Shown here: in pieces, positions 1-9,450 of the stretch
Layout of the letters: each line of letters starts with the position of its first letter
Numbering within the stretch: the stretch's first letter is position 1
DNA from: Candidatus Latescibacterota bacterium
Lineage (GTDB): Bacteria > Latescibacterota > UBA2968 > UBA8231
Direction of reading: 5' to 3'
DNA length: 64,000 bases
Assembly: GCA_022820485.1 (NCBI GenBank)
Contig: JAJEFJ010000039.1
Coordinates: 1-64,000 of the forward strand
Made by a program: the position numbers and the translations under genes
The notes under the pieces: generated by a model
Databases searched by the model: none
Told to the model about the DNA's origin: nothing
Seen by the model: the letters and a program-made list of their open reading frames with translations, nothing else

Positions 1-81
1 CGTCCGATACTTTGCTCATCACAGGCTCTTTGGGAAGAGAGGAACGTGTTTCTTGTCGGAAACCAAAAACCACGAACCAAT

Positions 82-1833
82 CTAACCGGAGAGCCTGCAC
101 CATTTCAAGACCTTCGCGATCCTTTCATGCAACAACGCCCCTTGAGAATCTTGGCTTATGCAAACGTCGAAATCGTTCCTGAATAATTTCCCCAAGCCGA
201 CTCTTGTTACAACTATGACATTCCCTTTTTTGATTAAGTTAGTGGCCGATTCTCTGATGGCTTCTTCTGTGATGTATTTCCGCGGTTTTGCTGTCTTGAC
301 ATTCACTATGTCTGCACTTGTAATCCATGGAATATCGCCGTTCCAGTAGGCTTCATTCTTTGTTGAAGGTGTACCACCGTTCAAAATATCATCGCAAACA
401 TCCCCCAATTCCACCATCGGCCACTTCATGCTGGCGTAATTAATCGTCTCCCGATACCTCTCCCCACTCAGATTATACTCCCCACCCGCCGCAATTTTCC
501 CCTTCTCAGCAATCAGCCCAAATTTAGGTTGACCGTTGTCCGTCGCATATTCCATCTTCGGCTCCCCCACCCCATCGCTCGTCACCGACTCCCCCTCCCG
601 CAACCGTCCCAGATACTCCCCAAGCTCCTCTCTCACCTTCGGCAAATCATTCTCCGCAATCTCCCGCCGCTGCGCCCCCAAATCAAACCCATCATTCTCC
701 ACCTTAAAAAAGGCAACGCGATCCGTCTTTTGCGCCAGCGCCTTGTCCAGCAGCAAAATAGATGTCTTGACCCCCGAATAAGGCTGAAACACGCCCGCCG
801 GCAGCGAGACAACAGCCACCAGATAATTCTCCACCAGCATCTTACGTAGCTGCTTATGGGCAGTCTGGCTCTGAAAGATAATGCCCTCCGGCACAATGAT
901 ACCGGCACGCCCCGTCGGCGTCAGATGCTCAGCTATGTAATCGACAAACAGCACTTCGCTGCGTTTGGATTGCACTGAAAAGCGGCGATGCGGACGAATG
1001 CCGCCCTTCGGCGACATAAACGGCGGATTGGCCAAAATCACGTCGGCATACTCGTTCCAACGCTCCTCACTGGTCAGGGTGTCGTATTCGGCAATATGCG
1101 GCTCGACAAAGCCATGCAGATACAGATTCACCAGCGACAGCCGCACCATATCGGGCGAAATGTCATAGCCCCTGAAATTGGCCGCGAGTGTCCCTTTTTC
1201 GTCCGGCGTCAGCGCACTGTTGCCCTCGTCGTCGGTATTGCTCTTGAGAATGTGCTTGTACGACGAAATCAGGAACCCGGCCGTGCCGCAGGCCGGGTCA
1301 AGCACACGCTCGTCTTTCTTCGGGTCAATAACAGAGACAATGAAGTCGATGATATGACGCGGAGTGCGGAACTGTCCGGCATCCCCCTGCGAGCCAAGGA
1401 CCGAGAGCAGATATTCAAACGCATCGCCCAGCCGCTCGCTGTGATCGTACGTAAACTCGTCGATAACCTTGAGAAAGGCGCGCAAAGTCTCCGGGTCGCG
1501 GTAGGGCAAATAGGCATTGTTGAAGATGTCGCGGAACAGCGGCGGAATGCCCGGATTTTCCGGCATCCGGGTGATCGCCTCAGCGTACAGATTCAAAGTC
1601 TCGTGGCCGCCCAAGCCAGCGCGCACCAGTTGAGGCCAGCCATAGCGGGCAAAGTCGCCGGCAAAAAACGTGCGCTGCCCGCCCAACTCCTCGCTGTCGG
1701 CGTCAATGTCGTCCATAAACTTGTAGATGAGCGCGATAGTAATCTGCTCTACTTGGCTCTTCGGATCGGGCACCTTGCCGACGAGGATGTCGCGGGCCGT
1801 GTCAATGCGGCGTTTGGTAGCGGTGTCAAGCAT
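82..1833 (-). CDS. hsdM: Type I restriction-modification N-6 adenine methyltransferase (HsdM) fused in frame to a truncated HsdS target-recognition domain
   Basis: Motifs DPACGTAGF and NPPF of N6-MTase; the C-terminal ~110 aa (WPMVELGDVCDDILNGGTPSTKNEAYWNGDIPWITSADI...) are HsdS TRD1-like and stop early at TAG. Likely start is MLDTATKRR (ATG at 1831-1833), not the ORF-track start at 1944. Confidence 0.9.
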   Translation of the reverse strand: MLDTATKRRIDTARDILVGKVPDPKSQVEQITIALIYKFMDDIDADSEELGGQRTFFAGDFARYGWPQLVRAGLGGHETLNLYAEAITRMPENPGIPPLFRDIFNNAYLPYRDPETLRAFLKVIDEFTYDHSERLGDAFEYLLSVLGSQGDAGQFRTPRHIIDFIVSVIDPKKDERVLDPACGTAGFLISSYKHILKSNTDDEGNSALTPDEKGTLAANFRGYDISPDMVRLSLVNLYLHGFVEPHIAEYDTLTSEERWNEYADVILANPPFMSPKGGIRPHRRFSVQSKRSEVLFVDYIAEHLTPTGRAGIIVPEGIIFQSQTAHKQLRKMLVENYLVAVVSLPAGVFQPYSGVKTSILLLDKALAQKTDRVAFFKVENDGFDLGAQRREIAENDLPKVREELGEYLGRLREGESVTSDGVGEPKMEYATDNGQPKFGLIAEKGKIAAGGEYNLSGERYRETINYASMKWPMVELGDVCDDILNGGTPSTKNEAYWNGDIPWITSADIVNVKTAKPRKYITEEAIRESATNLIKKGNVIVVTRVGLGKLFRNDFDVCISQDSQGALLHERIAKVLKWCRLSG

Positions 1834-1834
1834 A

Positions 1835-2725
1835 TTAGGTCCGGTAAACGAATCCCTCCCCAATCTTCCACACCCCCTTCTCGCGAAAAGCGGGAATAGT
1901 CTGGCGACGGGCAGCGTTAGTAACCGCAGGTGCCGAGAGCCCATGCTGCTTGATATAGTCCGACAGCCGGATAATGACCTCCCCTTGTAGATAGCTCAGC
2001 CTCTTGTGCAGCGACTCTACGAGCCCCAACGCCAGAATATCTTCCATCGTCCTAGTCGTTTGGCGGCTCCCATAATCCCTAAACACCTGATAGTACCGCT
2101 CCTTTTCCGAGTTGCGAATAATGAGACGCGGCAGTCCGAGCTGGATAAGTTGAAAGTTGATGAGAACCCGTCCCAAGCGGCCATTGCCGTCGCAAAAGGG
2201 ATGGATGGTCTCAAAATCCAAATGAAATCGGGCAATTTTATCGAGGAAGTAGGAGCCGAGATCGCTGGAATACTCGACGAGGATTTCATCTATCATGCGC
2301 TCCACATGCTCGGGTGCCGGCGCAATATGAGTCCCCACCCGCACGTATTCCCCCTGCTCGCGAAAGCGTCCGGCGATGGCATCGTTAATGCCGCCGATGA
2401 GCATCTGATGCAAGAGTAGTATTAGGTCTTTGCTCAGCTCGCTGTCTTTAGCTTTGATGCGTTTGTATTCCGTGACACGGGCTAGATTTTTCGCCTCGAA
2501 GACTTCCCGCACAGACACATTGCGGGACAACACCTGCTCCAACAGGATTCGCTCTGTCTCCTCAAGAGTAAGGGTTGAATTTTCAATCGCGTTCGAGTTG
2601 TACACACTCTCGGGGACCTCCACTTCGTCGATCATCGACAGCAGCGATTCCTTGCCTTGGCGCAAGGTATCGTACGCTCGCTTCAAATCTTGGATGCGGT
2701 TTCTTATCAGCTCTGTAGTTGCCAT
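1835..2725 (-). CDS. Fic family protein (AMPylase-type) with N-terminal inhibitory motif
   Basis: Fic core HPFCDGNGRLGR; upstream SNAIEN matches the inhibitory helix pattern (S/T)xxxE(G/N); winged-helix-like C-terminus. Confidence 0.93.
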   Translation of the reverse strand: MATTELIRNRIQDLKRAYDTLRQGKESLLSMIDEVEVPESVYNSNAIENSTLTLEETERILLEQVLSRNVSVREVFEAKNLARVTEYKRIKAKDSELSKDLILLLHQMLIGGINDAIAGRFREQGEYVRVGTHIAPAPEHVERMIDEILVEYSSDLGSYFLDKIARFHLDFETIHPFCDGNGRLGRVLINFQLIQLGLPRLIIRNSEKERYYQVFRDYGSRQTTRTMEDILALGLVESLHKRLSYLQGEVIIRLSDYIKQHGLSAPAVTNAARRQTIPAFREKGVWKIGEGFVYRT

Positions 2726-2741
2726 ATCATTATTGTATCTT

Positions 2742-2774
2742 ATTCACGGTATATTGGCAAATATCCGTGAATAA
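2742..2774. promoter_or_regulatory. Palindromic putative operator overlapping the fic promoter region
   Basis: TATTCACGG-N15-CCGTGAATA inverted repeat 17 bp upstream of the fic start codon; on the minus strand it precedes a TACAAT-like -10. Confidence 0.5.
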
Positions 2775-2929
2775 ACCGCGAAAAATGGGTGCCATTCACT
2801 GTTTTTTCGGATAAATACGTGAATCGCGGATGAGAAGGCCGGATTGATTGCCAGCCTCTAAGTCATGGTGGGACTTGGCGGTATTTAGCTAGATCTCAAA
2901 AATCCGCCTCTTTTGACAAAGAACTCGGT

Positions 2930-3358
2930 TCAGTGCCTAGGCCGCTTCAAGAATAAAACCGGCTCACCATAGTCTCCCTCACCCACTTGGTCGAGAGCTC
3001 GGTGTTCGATGTCTTCCAGTTGTCCGAGTTTGCTCGTCCACGTTCCATCCGCAAGCTGCCGCGCAGCGTGTGTGGGACTGCCATCTAGAGCGAAAATGGC
3101 CACTTTTTCCACTCCCACCTCAAAGGCAGCATCTTGACACACTTCAAATCCGAGCTTTTGGAAGACTTCGGCGTACGTTTCCACTGTATACTCTCTAGGC
3201 ACACCTTCGGGCCAATAGTACTGACCAAAAGAATCTGGTTCCTACCAACGGGAATCATCCCCTGCAGCCCAAGCGATACAGTTGTAATCGACTTGGGCTG
3301 GGCTGGTAATCTTGTATGTGTCGCTACGGAGCCTTGGGAACAAGCGTTCCAGATTCAC
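2930..3358 (-). pseudogene. DUF7689-like small protein interrupted by an in-frame TAG
   Basis: Frame runs VNLERLFPRLRSDTYKITSPAQVDYNCIAWAAGDDSRW-TAG-EPDSFGQYYWPEGVPREYTVETYAEVFQKLGFEVCQDAAFEVGVEKVAIFALDGSPTHAARQL...; the TAG is at 3242-3244 and the frame is open on both sides. Confidence 0.65.
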
Positions 3359-3678
3359 CAACGCAACCCTTTCCTCCGCCCCCACTTCAGCCAATCTTGG
3401 GTCATCTCTGCGACAACGCCCCGATGCTTGGGAAGCACGGGATCTTCTCGTGCAATTGACCTAAGTGCCCAGAACCAGTGTTCCGGCTTGTGTTCGAGTT
3501 CTCTAAGAATTAACGGCAGCGCTTGCGGCCCCATGCCTATGATCTGCTGGTACGCAGGATGTAGAACGACCTCTCGTATTGAGGAAAGATGAGCGCATTC
3601 CTCACGTACAATTTCTGCGAGACGGTGGAATTGTTCCGGCAAAACATCTGGCTGGGGCTGTAGGGATTCCGTACTCAA
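3355..3678 (-). CDS. Conserved hypothetical protein, partner of the downstream DUF7689-like gene (overlapping GTGA junction)
   Basis: 107-aa ORF ending ...WGRRKGLRW, overlapping the GTG of the next gene. Confidence 0.7.
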   Translation of the reverse strand: MSTESLQPQPDVLPEQFHRLAEIVREECAHLSSIREVVLHPAYQQIIGMGPQALPLILRELEHKPEHWFWALRSIAREDPVLPKHRGVVAEMTQDWLKWGRRKGLRW

Positions 3679-3857
3679 AGCTTCACTCCCATATCAAAAA
3701 GACTCGGTAGCTGCATTCTCGGATAGAAAATCCTACTCATTTAGTAAATTTCCACCGAAAAAACCGATGCCTCTTCGTCCAAGAAGCCTGTTAGGTCCAA
3801 CGTATCCTATCCCCCAACCCTCGTCAAGCTCCACGGCTCAAACGTCGTGTACCCTTT

Positions 3858-6398
3858 CTAGACGGTGAATTGATTCAGAGACACGTAATCCTTGACATAC
3901 TCGGGAACGAGCCTGCGGTACGGCTCCGGCACCGCGCGAAAGTCGCTGGAAGAAAAGGCCGGATTGGTCGCCAATGCGGCGAAGCTCCGATTCTCAATGA
4001 TGTCTCGGGTCTGTCCACTGGTCAGGTACGCCTTAAAGTATGCTCTGATCGCCGTGATGGACTCGGCCTCGTCGGGCCTGTGATCAGCGACGAATTTGGC
4101 AAACTCCTCTTCGAGCAGCTCGTCCCTCGACTTAAAACGCGGAATGAGATCAAAGACCTTCTCCAATATCTCACGCAAGGTCACGCGACGGTCCACCGCA
4201 GCAGCTTGGCGCAGCTTGGCGAGGGAGTAGTACTCCTCGGGCTTGTCGAAAACTTCCCGATTCACATAGGCGATGGCGCGATCCCATTGGCCCGCCTCGA
4301 TAGCTTGGGCAATGACGTCGTTCTCGCGCACCTCGTCGGCAAAGCGGTCGAAAAACATCCGGTCAATCCTCATCCCTTCGGAGCCGACCTGCTCTTGCTC
4401 TATCGTCGAGAGAAAGTCGTCTCCCAAGTGCTCGTACGTGTCGGCATATACAACCGGCCTCGGGTCGTCCCCTTCCCTATCACTTCTATCTCGCAGCCGA
4501 GGCAATTCCAATACTTCGTCATAGTTGAACTCGTTCTCGAAGTACTGGCAGTTGCCAAAGAAGTCGAACAGCTTGAAGGTGGTCTTCTCCGGGTCAGCGA
4601 CAACGTCTGCGGGGCGGCTCCCTATCATCTGGTCGAGGAAGTTGTGCTTTCTGGTGCCGCGCCCTTTGATCTGGACGAAATCCGTCGGCGAGAATATCGG
4701 CCTGAACAGACCCAAGTTGAGAATGTCGGTGCAATCGTAGCCAGTGGTCATCATGCCGACGGTTACGCATACCCGCGCCTTGCTCGTCCGGTACTCGCGC
4801 ATGAAGTTGCCGGATCCCCGGAGGTTATTGTTGGCAAAGTTGACCGTGAATTGCTGGGCATCCATCACATGCGACGTAACCTGAACTGCAAAATCCGACT
4901 GGTACTTGCCCGGAAACATGCGGTCGGCGATCTCGTTGAAGAACTGCGTTAGCTTGGCCGCATGTTCTTGGCTCACTGCGAAGACGATAGACTTCCCAAT
5001 CTCCCCGCTGATCGGGTCGCGGAGCGCATTCTCCAATAAGGTTCGACAGAAGACCGCGTTGGTAGCCTCCGAGAAAAACTCCCGCTCGAAATCGCGCTTT
5101 TTGAACGCCTCCTCCTGCTGCTCTCCTTCGTCATCAGTGAAAGACACCACAAAACCCTCGTCCGCGAGAAGCTGGGTAGTCACCTCCGTTCGCGCATCAA
5201 CGACCCGAGGATTGATCAGATACCCATCGCGCACCCCGTCGAGCAACGAGTAGCGAAACGTCGGCTCGCCACTGTCGCAACCGAAGGTGCGGTACGTGTC
5301 GAGCAGCAACCGGCGCTCCACCTCGCGCGGGTCGCGCACATGCGGGCCGCTCGCCTGAGTACCTCTAAGGTAGTCGCGGGGCGTCGCGGTCAGCCCCAGC
5401 TTGTAGCCGACGAAGTAGTCGAATACGGCGCGGGCGTTGCCGCTGATAGACCGATGCGCCTCATCCGAAATCACCAAGTCGAAGTCCGTCGGCGAAAACA
5501 GCGACTGGTACTTGTTGTTGAACAGCAGCGACTGAACGGTCGTGACCACAATGTGCGCCCGCCGCCAGTCGTCGCGTTTCTCCTTGTAGATGACCGTGTC
5601 AAAGTCGTTCGCCAAGTACGGGACAAACGACTTGTTCGCCGCTTGGTCTTCCAACTCCAGCCGATCTACCAAGAACAGGACGCGGCGGGCGTTGCCAGTG
5701 CGGAGAAACAGCTTGATAATAGCGGCGGCCACTAGCGTCTTGCCGGTGCCAGTAGCCATCTCGAACAGGAATCGGTCGCGACCGTCTCGGACTGCCCGTT
5801 GCAAACCGCGGATCGCTCGTAGCTGGTAATCGCGCAAAAAGCGCAGCCCGTGCGTCTGAATGTATCCAGAACGCTCGGCCTCGTTGCGCCACCCGGCCTC
5901 CGCCGCATAGTTGGGCCGCTGCGTGAGGACGATGTAGTCGTCGCCAACCCGCTCATCAATCAGGCGCTGCGAATTGGGCGCAACCTGTTTGTACCCCTCC
6001 ACCGAGTCCGGCGACGGGAACGCCGTAATGATATGCGGATTGCCGCGCTCCAGATCCCAGAAGTAGTGCAGATTGCCGTTGGAGAGGATGACGAAGCGGC
6101 AGTTCAGCGAGCGGGCGTAGCGGCGGGCCTGCTCCTTGCCGACCAATGGGTTCTTGTCCTCGGACTTGGCTTCCAACACGATTAGTGGGAATCCCCGGTC
6201 GTCAATGAGCAGGAAATCGACAAATCCTCGACCGGAACGCTCAAAATTATCGCCTAAGCTATCGAGGTCATCGCGCTTGAGGGCGACGTGCGCCTCCAAG
6301 CGGATATTGGCCGGTCCATTGTCGTCGTCAAAGAATCGCCAACCAGCGTTTTCGAGCAACTGATCGATTTTATGCCGCGCAGCAGCCTCGCTCATCAC
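3858..6398 (-). CDS. hsdR: Type I restriction enzyme endonuclease subunit R
   Basis: PD-(D/E)xK region (VDFLLIDDRGFPLIVLEAKSED), Walker A MATGTGKT, DEAH-type box SDEAHRS, helicase C-terminal GRGTRKHN. Confidence 0.95.
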   Translation of the reverse strand: MMSEAAARHKIDQLLENAGWRFFDDDNGPANIRLEAHVALKRDDLDSLGDNFERSGRGFVDFLLIDDRGFPLIVLEAKSEDKNPLVGKEQARRYARSLNCRFVILSNGNLHYFWDLERGNPHIITAFPSPDSVEGYKQVAPNSQRLIDERVGDDYIVLTQRPNYAAEAGWRNEAERSGYIQTHGLRFLRDYQLRAIRGLQRAVRDGRDRFLFEMATGTGKTLVAAAIIKLFLRTGNARRVLFLVDRLELEDQAANKSFVPYLANDFDTVIYKEKRDDWRRAHIVVTTVQSLLFNNKYQSLFSPTDFDLVISDEAHRSISGNARAVFDYFVGYKLGLTATPRDYLRGTQASGPHVRDPREVERRLLLDTYRTFGCDSGEPTFRYSLLDGVRDGYLINPRVVDARTEVTTQLLADEGFVVSFTDDEGEQQEEAFKKRDFEREFFSEATNAVFCRTLLENALRDPISGEIGKSIVFAVSQEHAAKLTQFFNEIADRMFPGKYQSDFAVQVTSHVMDAQQFTVNFANNNLRGSGNFMREYRTSKARVCVTVGMMTTGYDCTDILNLGLFRPIFSPTDFVQIKGRGTRKHNFLDQMIGSRPADVVADPEKTTFKLFDFFGNCQYFENEFNYDEVLELPRLRDRSDREGDDPRPVVYADTYEHLGDDFLSTIEQEQVGSEGMRIDRMFFDRFADEVRENDVIAQAIEAGQWDRAIAYVNREVFDKPEEYYSLAKLRQAAAVDRRVTLREILEKVFDLIPRFKSRDELLEEEFAKFVADHRPDEAESITAIRAYFKAYLTSGQTRDIIENRSFAALATNPAFSSSDFRAVPEPYRRLVPEYVKDYVSLNQFTV

Positions 6399-7423
6399 TC
6401 CCCCTCCACCAACACCGGCTCCCGCTCCAAACGAATCCCAAAGGTCTGCTCCACCGCATCCCGAATCTCACCAGCCAAAGCGAGAACTTCGCGGGTCGTC
6501 CCACCGCGATTGACCAAAGCCAGCGCGTGTCGCTCTGAAATGCCAGCGCCGCCCCTTTGCAGCCCCTTGTGAAATCCCGCCTGCTCGACGAGCCAAGCGG
6601 CCGGCACTTTGACGCCAGCCGAATCGGGAAAGCTCGGGACATGGGGATAGCGGTCCTTTAGTGCGGCAAAGGCTTCCTCGTCGATGACTGGATTCAAGAA
6701 GAAGGAACCGACGGAGCGGGAGTTGGGATCTTGCGGGTCGATGACCATGGACTTGCCACGGCGGAGCGCGAGCACAGCATCGCGCACGATAGCCAAAGTC
6801 GGGTGGTCATCATCCACATGCCGACGCAGCTCCGGGTAGCGGATTTGCGGCTCGCCGTCGGCATCCAAGCGATACGTCACCGAGGTCACAATAAAGCGGT
6901 CGCGGTCGGCCCCCTTAAAGCGGCTCTGACGGTAGGCAAAGCCGCATTCGGCGGGGGCAAATGCGATTTCTTCCAAGGTTTGCCGGTCGAGCGCCCGCAC
7001 TTCCACAATGGTGTCTTTTACTTCTTGGCCATACGCGCCGACGTTTTGAATAGGCGTCGCACCCACCGACCCAGGGATACCCGACAGACACTCCACACCG
7101 GCCAAGCCGCGCTCCACGCAGCACTGCACAAAGCCATCCCAATCCTCCCCAGCCGCTACCTCGACAGTCGCACCATTGAACACCACGCCGCTAAGTCCCA
7201 CTTTGAGCACCAAGCCGCTGTATCCCGCGTCGGCAAAAAGCACGTTGCTGCCGCCGCCGAGCACTTGCACGGGCAACCCTTCAGCCTCTGCCCACGTCAA
7301 GCAGGCGCACATCTCGTCTGGGGAGGTACACTCGGCCAAGTAGCGCGCAGGGCCGCCGAGGCCCATGGTGGTGAGCGGAGCGAGGGGGATGTTCTCGCGG
7401 AGGTTGCAGGACGGCTTTGCCAT
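6395..7423 (-). CDS. murB: UDP-N-acetylmuramate dehydrogenase
   Basis: NIPLAPLTTMGLGGPARYLAE, GGGSNVLF, GIPGSVGATPIQNVGAYGQEV, SVGSFFLNPV; ATG at 7421-7423. Confidence 0.95.
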   Translation of the reverse strand: MAKPSCNLRENIPLAPLTTMGLGGPARYLAECTSPDEMCACLTWAEAEGLPVQVLGGGSNVLFADAGYSGLVLKVGLSGVVFNGATVEVAAGEDWDGFVQCCVERGLAGVECLSGIPGSVGATPIQNVGAYGQEVKDTIVEVRALDRQTLEEIAFAPAECGFAYRQSRFKGADRDRFIVTSVTYRLDADGEPQIRYPELRRHVDDDHPTLAIVRDAVLALRRGKSMVIDPQDPNSRSVGSFFLNPVIDEEAFAALKDRYPHVPSFPDSAGVKVPAAWLVEQAGFHKGLQRGGAGISERHALALVNRGGTTREVLALAGEIRDAVEQTFGIRLEREPVLVEGE

Positions 7424-7469
7424 GAAGTGACGCCTTGTTTTGCGTGTACTGAAGATTTGCGTTGTACTG

Positions 7470-7629
7470 CCTATATTACAGACTGACGTTACGCCTCTGC
7501 GCCGAAGCGATAATGTAGGGGCGTCCCTTGTGGGCGCCCAAGCTGCACCGTGCATTCAGCTAGCGGAATCCGAAAAGGGCAACCACAAGGGTTGCCCCTA
7601 CAAGGCGTAACGTCAGAGAATAATATAGG
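7470..7629. repeat. MITE-like element with imperfect terminal inverted repeats
   Basis: Left CCTATATTACAGACTGACGTTACGCCT versus reverse complement of right end CCTATATTATTCTCTGACGTTACGCCT (9 bp + 4 mismatched + 14 bp perfect); two GTAGGGGC-type hairpins inside. Confidence 0.6.
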
Positions 7630-7659
7630 GCGTATCACGCACAACACCGGAGCGCATTG

Positions 7660-8130
7660 ATGAAAAAGACCCTGTATCTCGCCAGCCCGTATGGATTCTC
7701 GGCCCAATGGAAGGAGCGGCTCCTGCCCCAGTTCGTCTCTGCCTTAGAGGCATTGGGGGCTGAGGTCTGGGAGCCTTTTGCCCGCAACAACCAAGTCGAT
7801 TTTTCCGCGCCGGGCTGGGCCTACCAAGTCGGTCAGGCTGACTTGCGCGACGTGGTCGAGGCCGACGCGATCTTCGCCATTGTCAACGGCACGCCGCCGG
7901 ATGAGGGGGTGATGGTCGAGTTGGGCGCGGCCATTGCCCTCGGCAAGCCGACCTTTCTCTTCCGCGACGACTTCCGCCGCTGCACGGATTCAGAAAACTA
8001 CCCCCTGAACCTGATGCTGTTCACCGGCCTGCCAGAAGACGGTTGGGAAGCCTACTACTACACATCGCTCGCGGAAATTAGCGCGCCCGACAAGGCCCTC
8101 GCGCGTTGGCTGCGAGACGAACGGAGCTGA
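7660..8130 (+). CDS. Nucleoside 2-deoxyribosyltransferase family protein
   Basis: YLASPYGFS, EADAIFAIVNGTPPDEGVMVELGAAIALGKP. Confidence 0.85.
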   Translation: MKKTLYLASPYGFSAQWKERLLPQFVSALEALGAEVWEPFARNNQVDFSAPGWAYQVGQADLRDVVEADAIFAIVNGTPPDEGVMVELGAAIALGKPTFLFRDDFRRCTDSENYPLNLMLFTGLPEDGWEAYYYTSLAEISAPDKALARWLRDERS

Positions 8131-8134
8131 CATA

Positions 8135-9418
8135 ATGCGCACGACCATTCCCCCCCATCTGCTCCAAGACCCAGAAGTTGAAGCCTCCGAAAAGGTCTTG
8201 CGCGCCTGCGTCCACTGCGGCTTTTGCAATGCCACCTGCCCCACCTACCTGATCACCGGCAACGAACTCGAAGGCCCGCGCGGCCGCATTTACCTCATCA
8301 AAAGCGTTCTCGAAGAGGACGTCCCTCCGAGCCGACAAACGGTCGAACACATCGACAACTGCCTCGGCTGCCTCGCGTGCGAGACCACCTGCCCGAGCGG
8401 CGTAGATTATTCGCTTCTCTTGGAGACGGCCCGACCGCGGCTAGATCAGCTCGTCAAGCGGCCATTGATGGACCGCCTACTGCGCGCCATGCTGACGCGG
8501 ATGCTGCCCTACCCCGGCCGCACGCGCTTGGCGCTCAAAATGTCTGGCGTGGGCCGTGCGTTCTCCTTCCTGATGCCCCGTGCCATGCGGCCCCTGTTGG
8601 CTATGGCACCCAAGCGATTGCCGCGACCGGCTGCTGTAGCCCGGCCCGGCGTCGTACCCGCCGAGGGCACGCGTCGGCTGCGCGTGGCCCTGCTCACCGG
8701 GTGCGTCCAACAGGTGTTGGGGTCGCAAATCAACGATGCGACCGTGCGGCTGCTGACGCGGTTGGGGGCCGAGGTGGTCATTCCACCGGATATGGGCTGT
8801 TGCGGCGCGCTGACGTTCCACATGGGCGAGCGCCAGCGCAGCCTCAAGCTAATGCAGCACACCATTGAAGTCTGGCATCGCGAACTGGAAGCGAGTGGTT
8901 TGGACGCGATTGTGCTCAACACGTCGGGATGCGGCACGGCCATCAAAGAATACGATCACGTCTTCCGCCACGACCCGCAGTGGGCCGACAAGGCCAAAGC
9001 GGTAGTGGAGCGGGTGCGAGACGTGTCCGAGGTGGTGGCGCAATTGGGATTGGGCAAGGCCGATCGCGCACCAGCCCTGAAGGTGGCGTATCACGACGCC
9101 TGTTCCCTCCAACACGGCCAGCACGTCACCGAACCGCCGAGGCAACTGCTCAGAGAAGCGGGCTTTGAGGTCGTCGAGGTGCCCGAAGGCCATATTTGCT
9201 GCGGCAGCGCGGGCACTTATAACATGCTGCGCCCCGACTTGGCGCAACAGCTACAAGCGCGCAAAGTCGAGCACATCGCCAGCGTTGCGCCGCAAATCGT
9301 AGCGGCAGGCAACATCGGCTGCATGGAACAAATCGCCGCCTGCTCCGAAGTACCGGTCGTCCATACCGTCGAACTGTTGGATTGGGCAACGGGCGGGCCG
9401 CGGCCAGCGAATGTGTAG
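8135..9418 (+). CDS. glcF: Glycolate oxidase iron-sulfur subunit (GlcF-like)
   Basis: Two 4Fe-4S motifs (CVHCGFCNATCP, CLGCLACETTCP) and two CCG-type motifs (GCCGALTFHMG, CCGSAGTYNML). Confidence 0.9.
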   Translation: MRTTIPPHLLQDPEVEASEKVLRACVHCGFCNATCPTYLITGNELEGPRGRIYLIKSVLEEDVPPSRQTVEHIDNCLGCLACETTCPSGVDYSLLLETARPRLDQLVKRPLMDRLLRAMLTRMLPYPGRTRLALKMSGVGRAFSFLMPRAMRPLLAMAPKRLPRPAAVARPGVVPAEGTRRLRVALLTGCVQQVLGSQINDATVRLLTRLGAEVVIPPDMGCCGALTFHMGERQRSLKLMQHTIEVWHRELEASGLDAIVLNTSGCGTAIKEYDHVFRHDPQWADKAKAVVERVRDVSEVVAQLGLGKADRAPALKVAYHDACSLQHGQHVTEPPRQLLREAGFEVVEVPEGHICCGSAGTYNMLRPDLAQQLQARKVEHIASVAPQIVAAGNIGCMEQIAACSEVPVVHTVELLDWATGGPRPANV

Positions 9419-9450
9419 CGGGGCTGAACCCATTCTTCTGACTAACTGTA

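Noticed and set aside
988-1899. 303-aa plus-strand ORF (and many other long antisense ORFs, e.g. 3870-4952, 16940-17824, 38422-39756, 59357-60100)
   Set aside because: They lie antisense to strongly supported genes and show low-complexity, domain-free translations typical of GC-rich shadow frames.
3242-3244. TAG in the DUF7689-like gene as pyrrolysine recoding
   Set aside because: The position is expected to be Trp in the family and nothing suggests Pyl machinery; a nonsense mutation is simpler.
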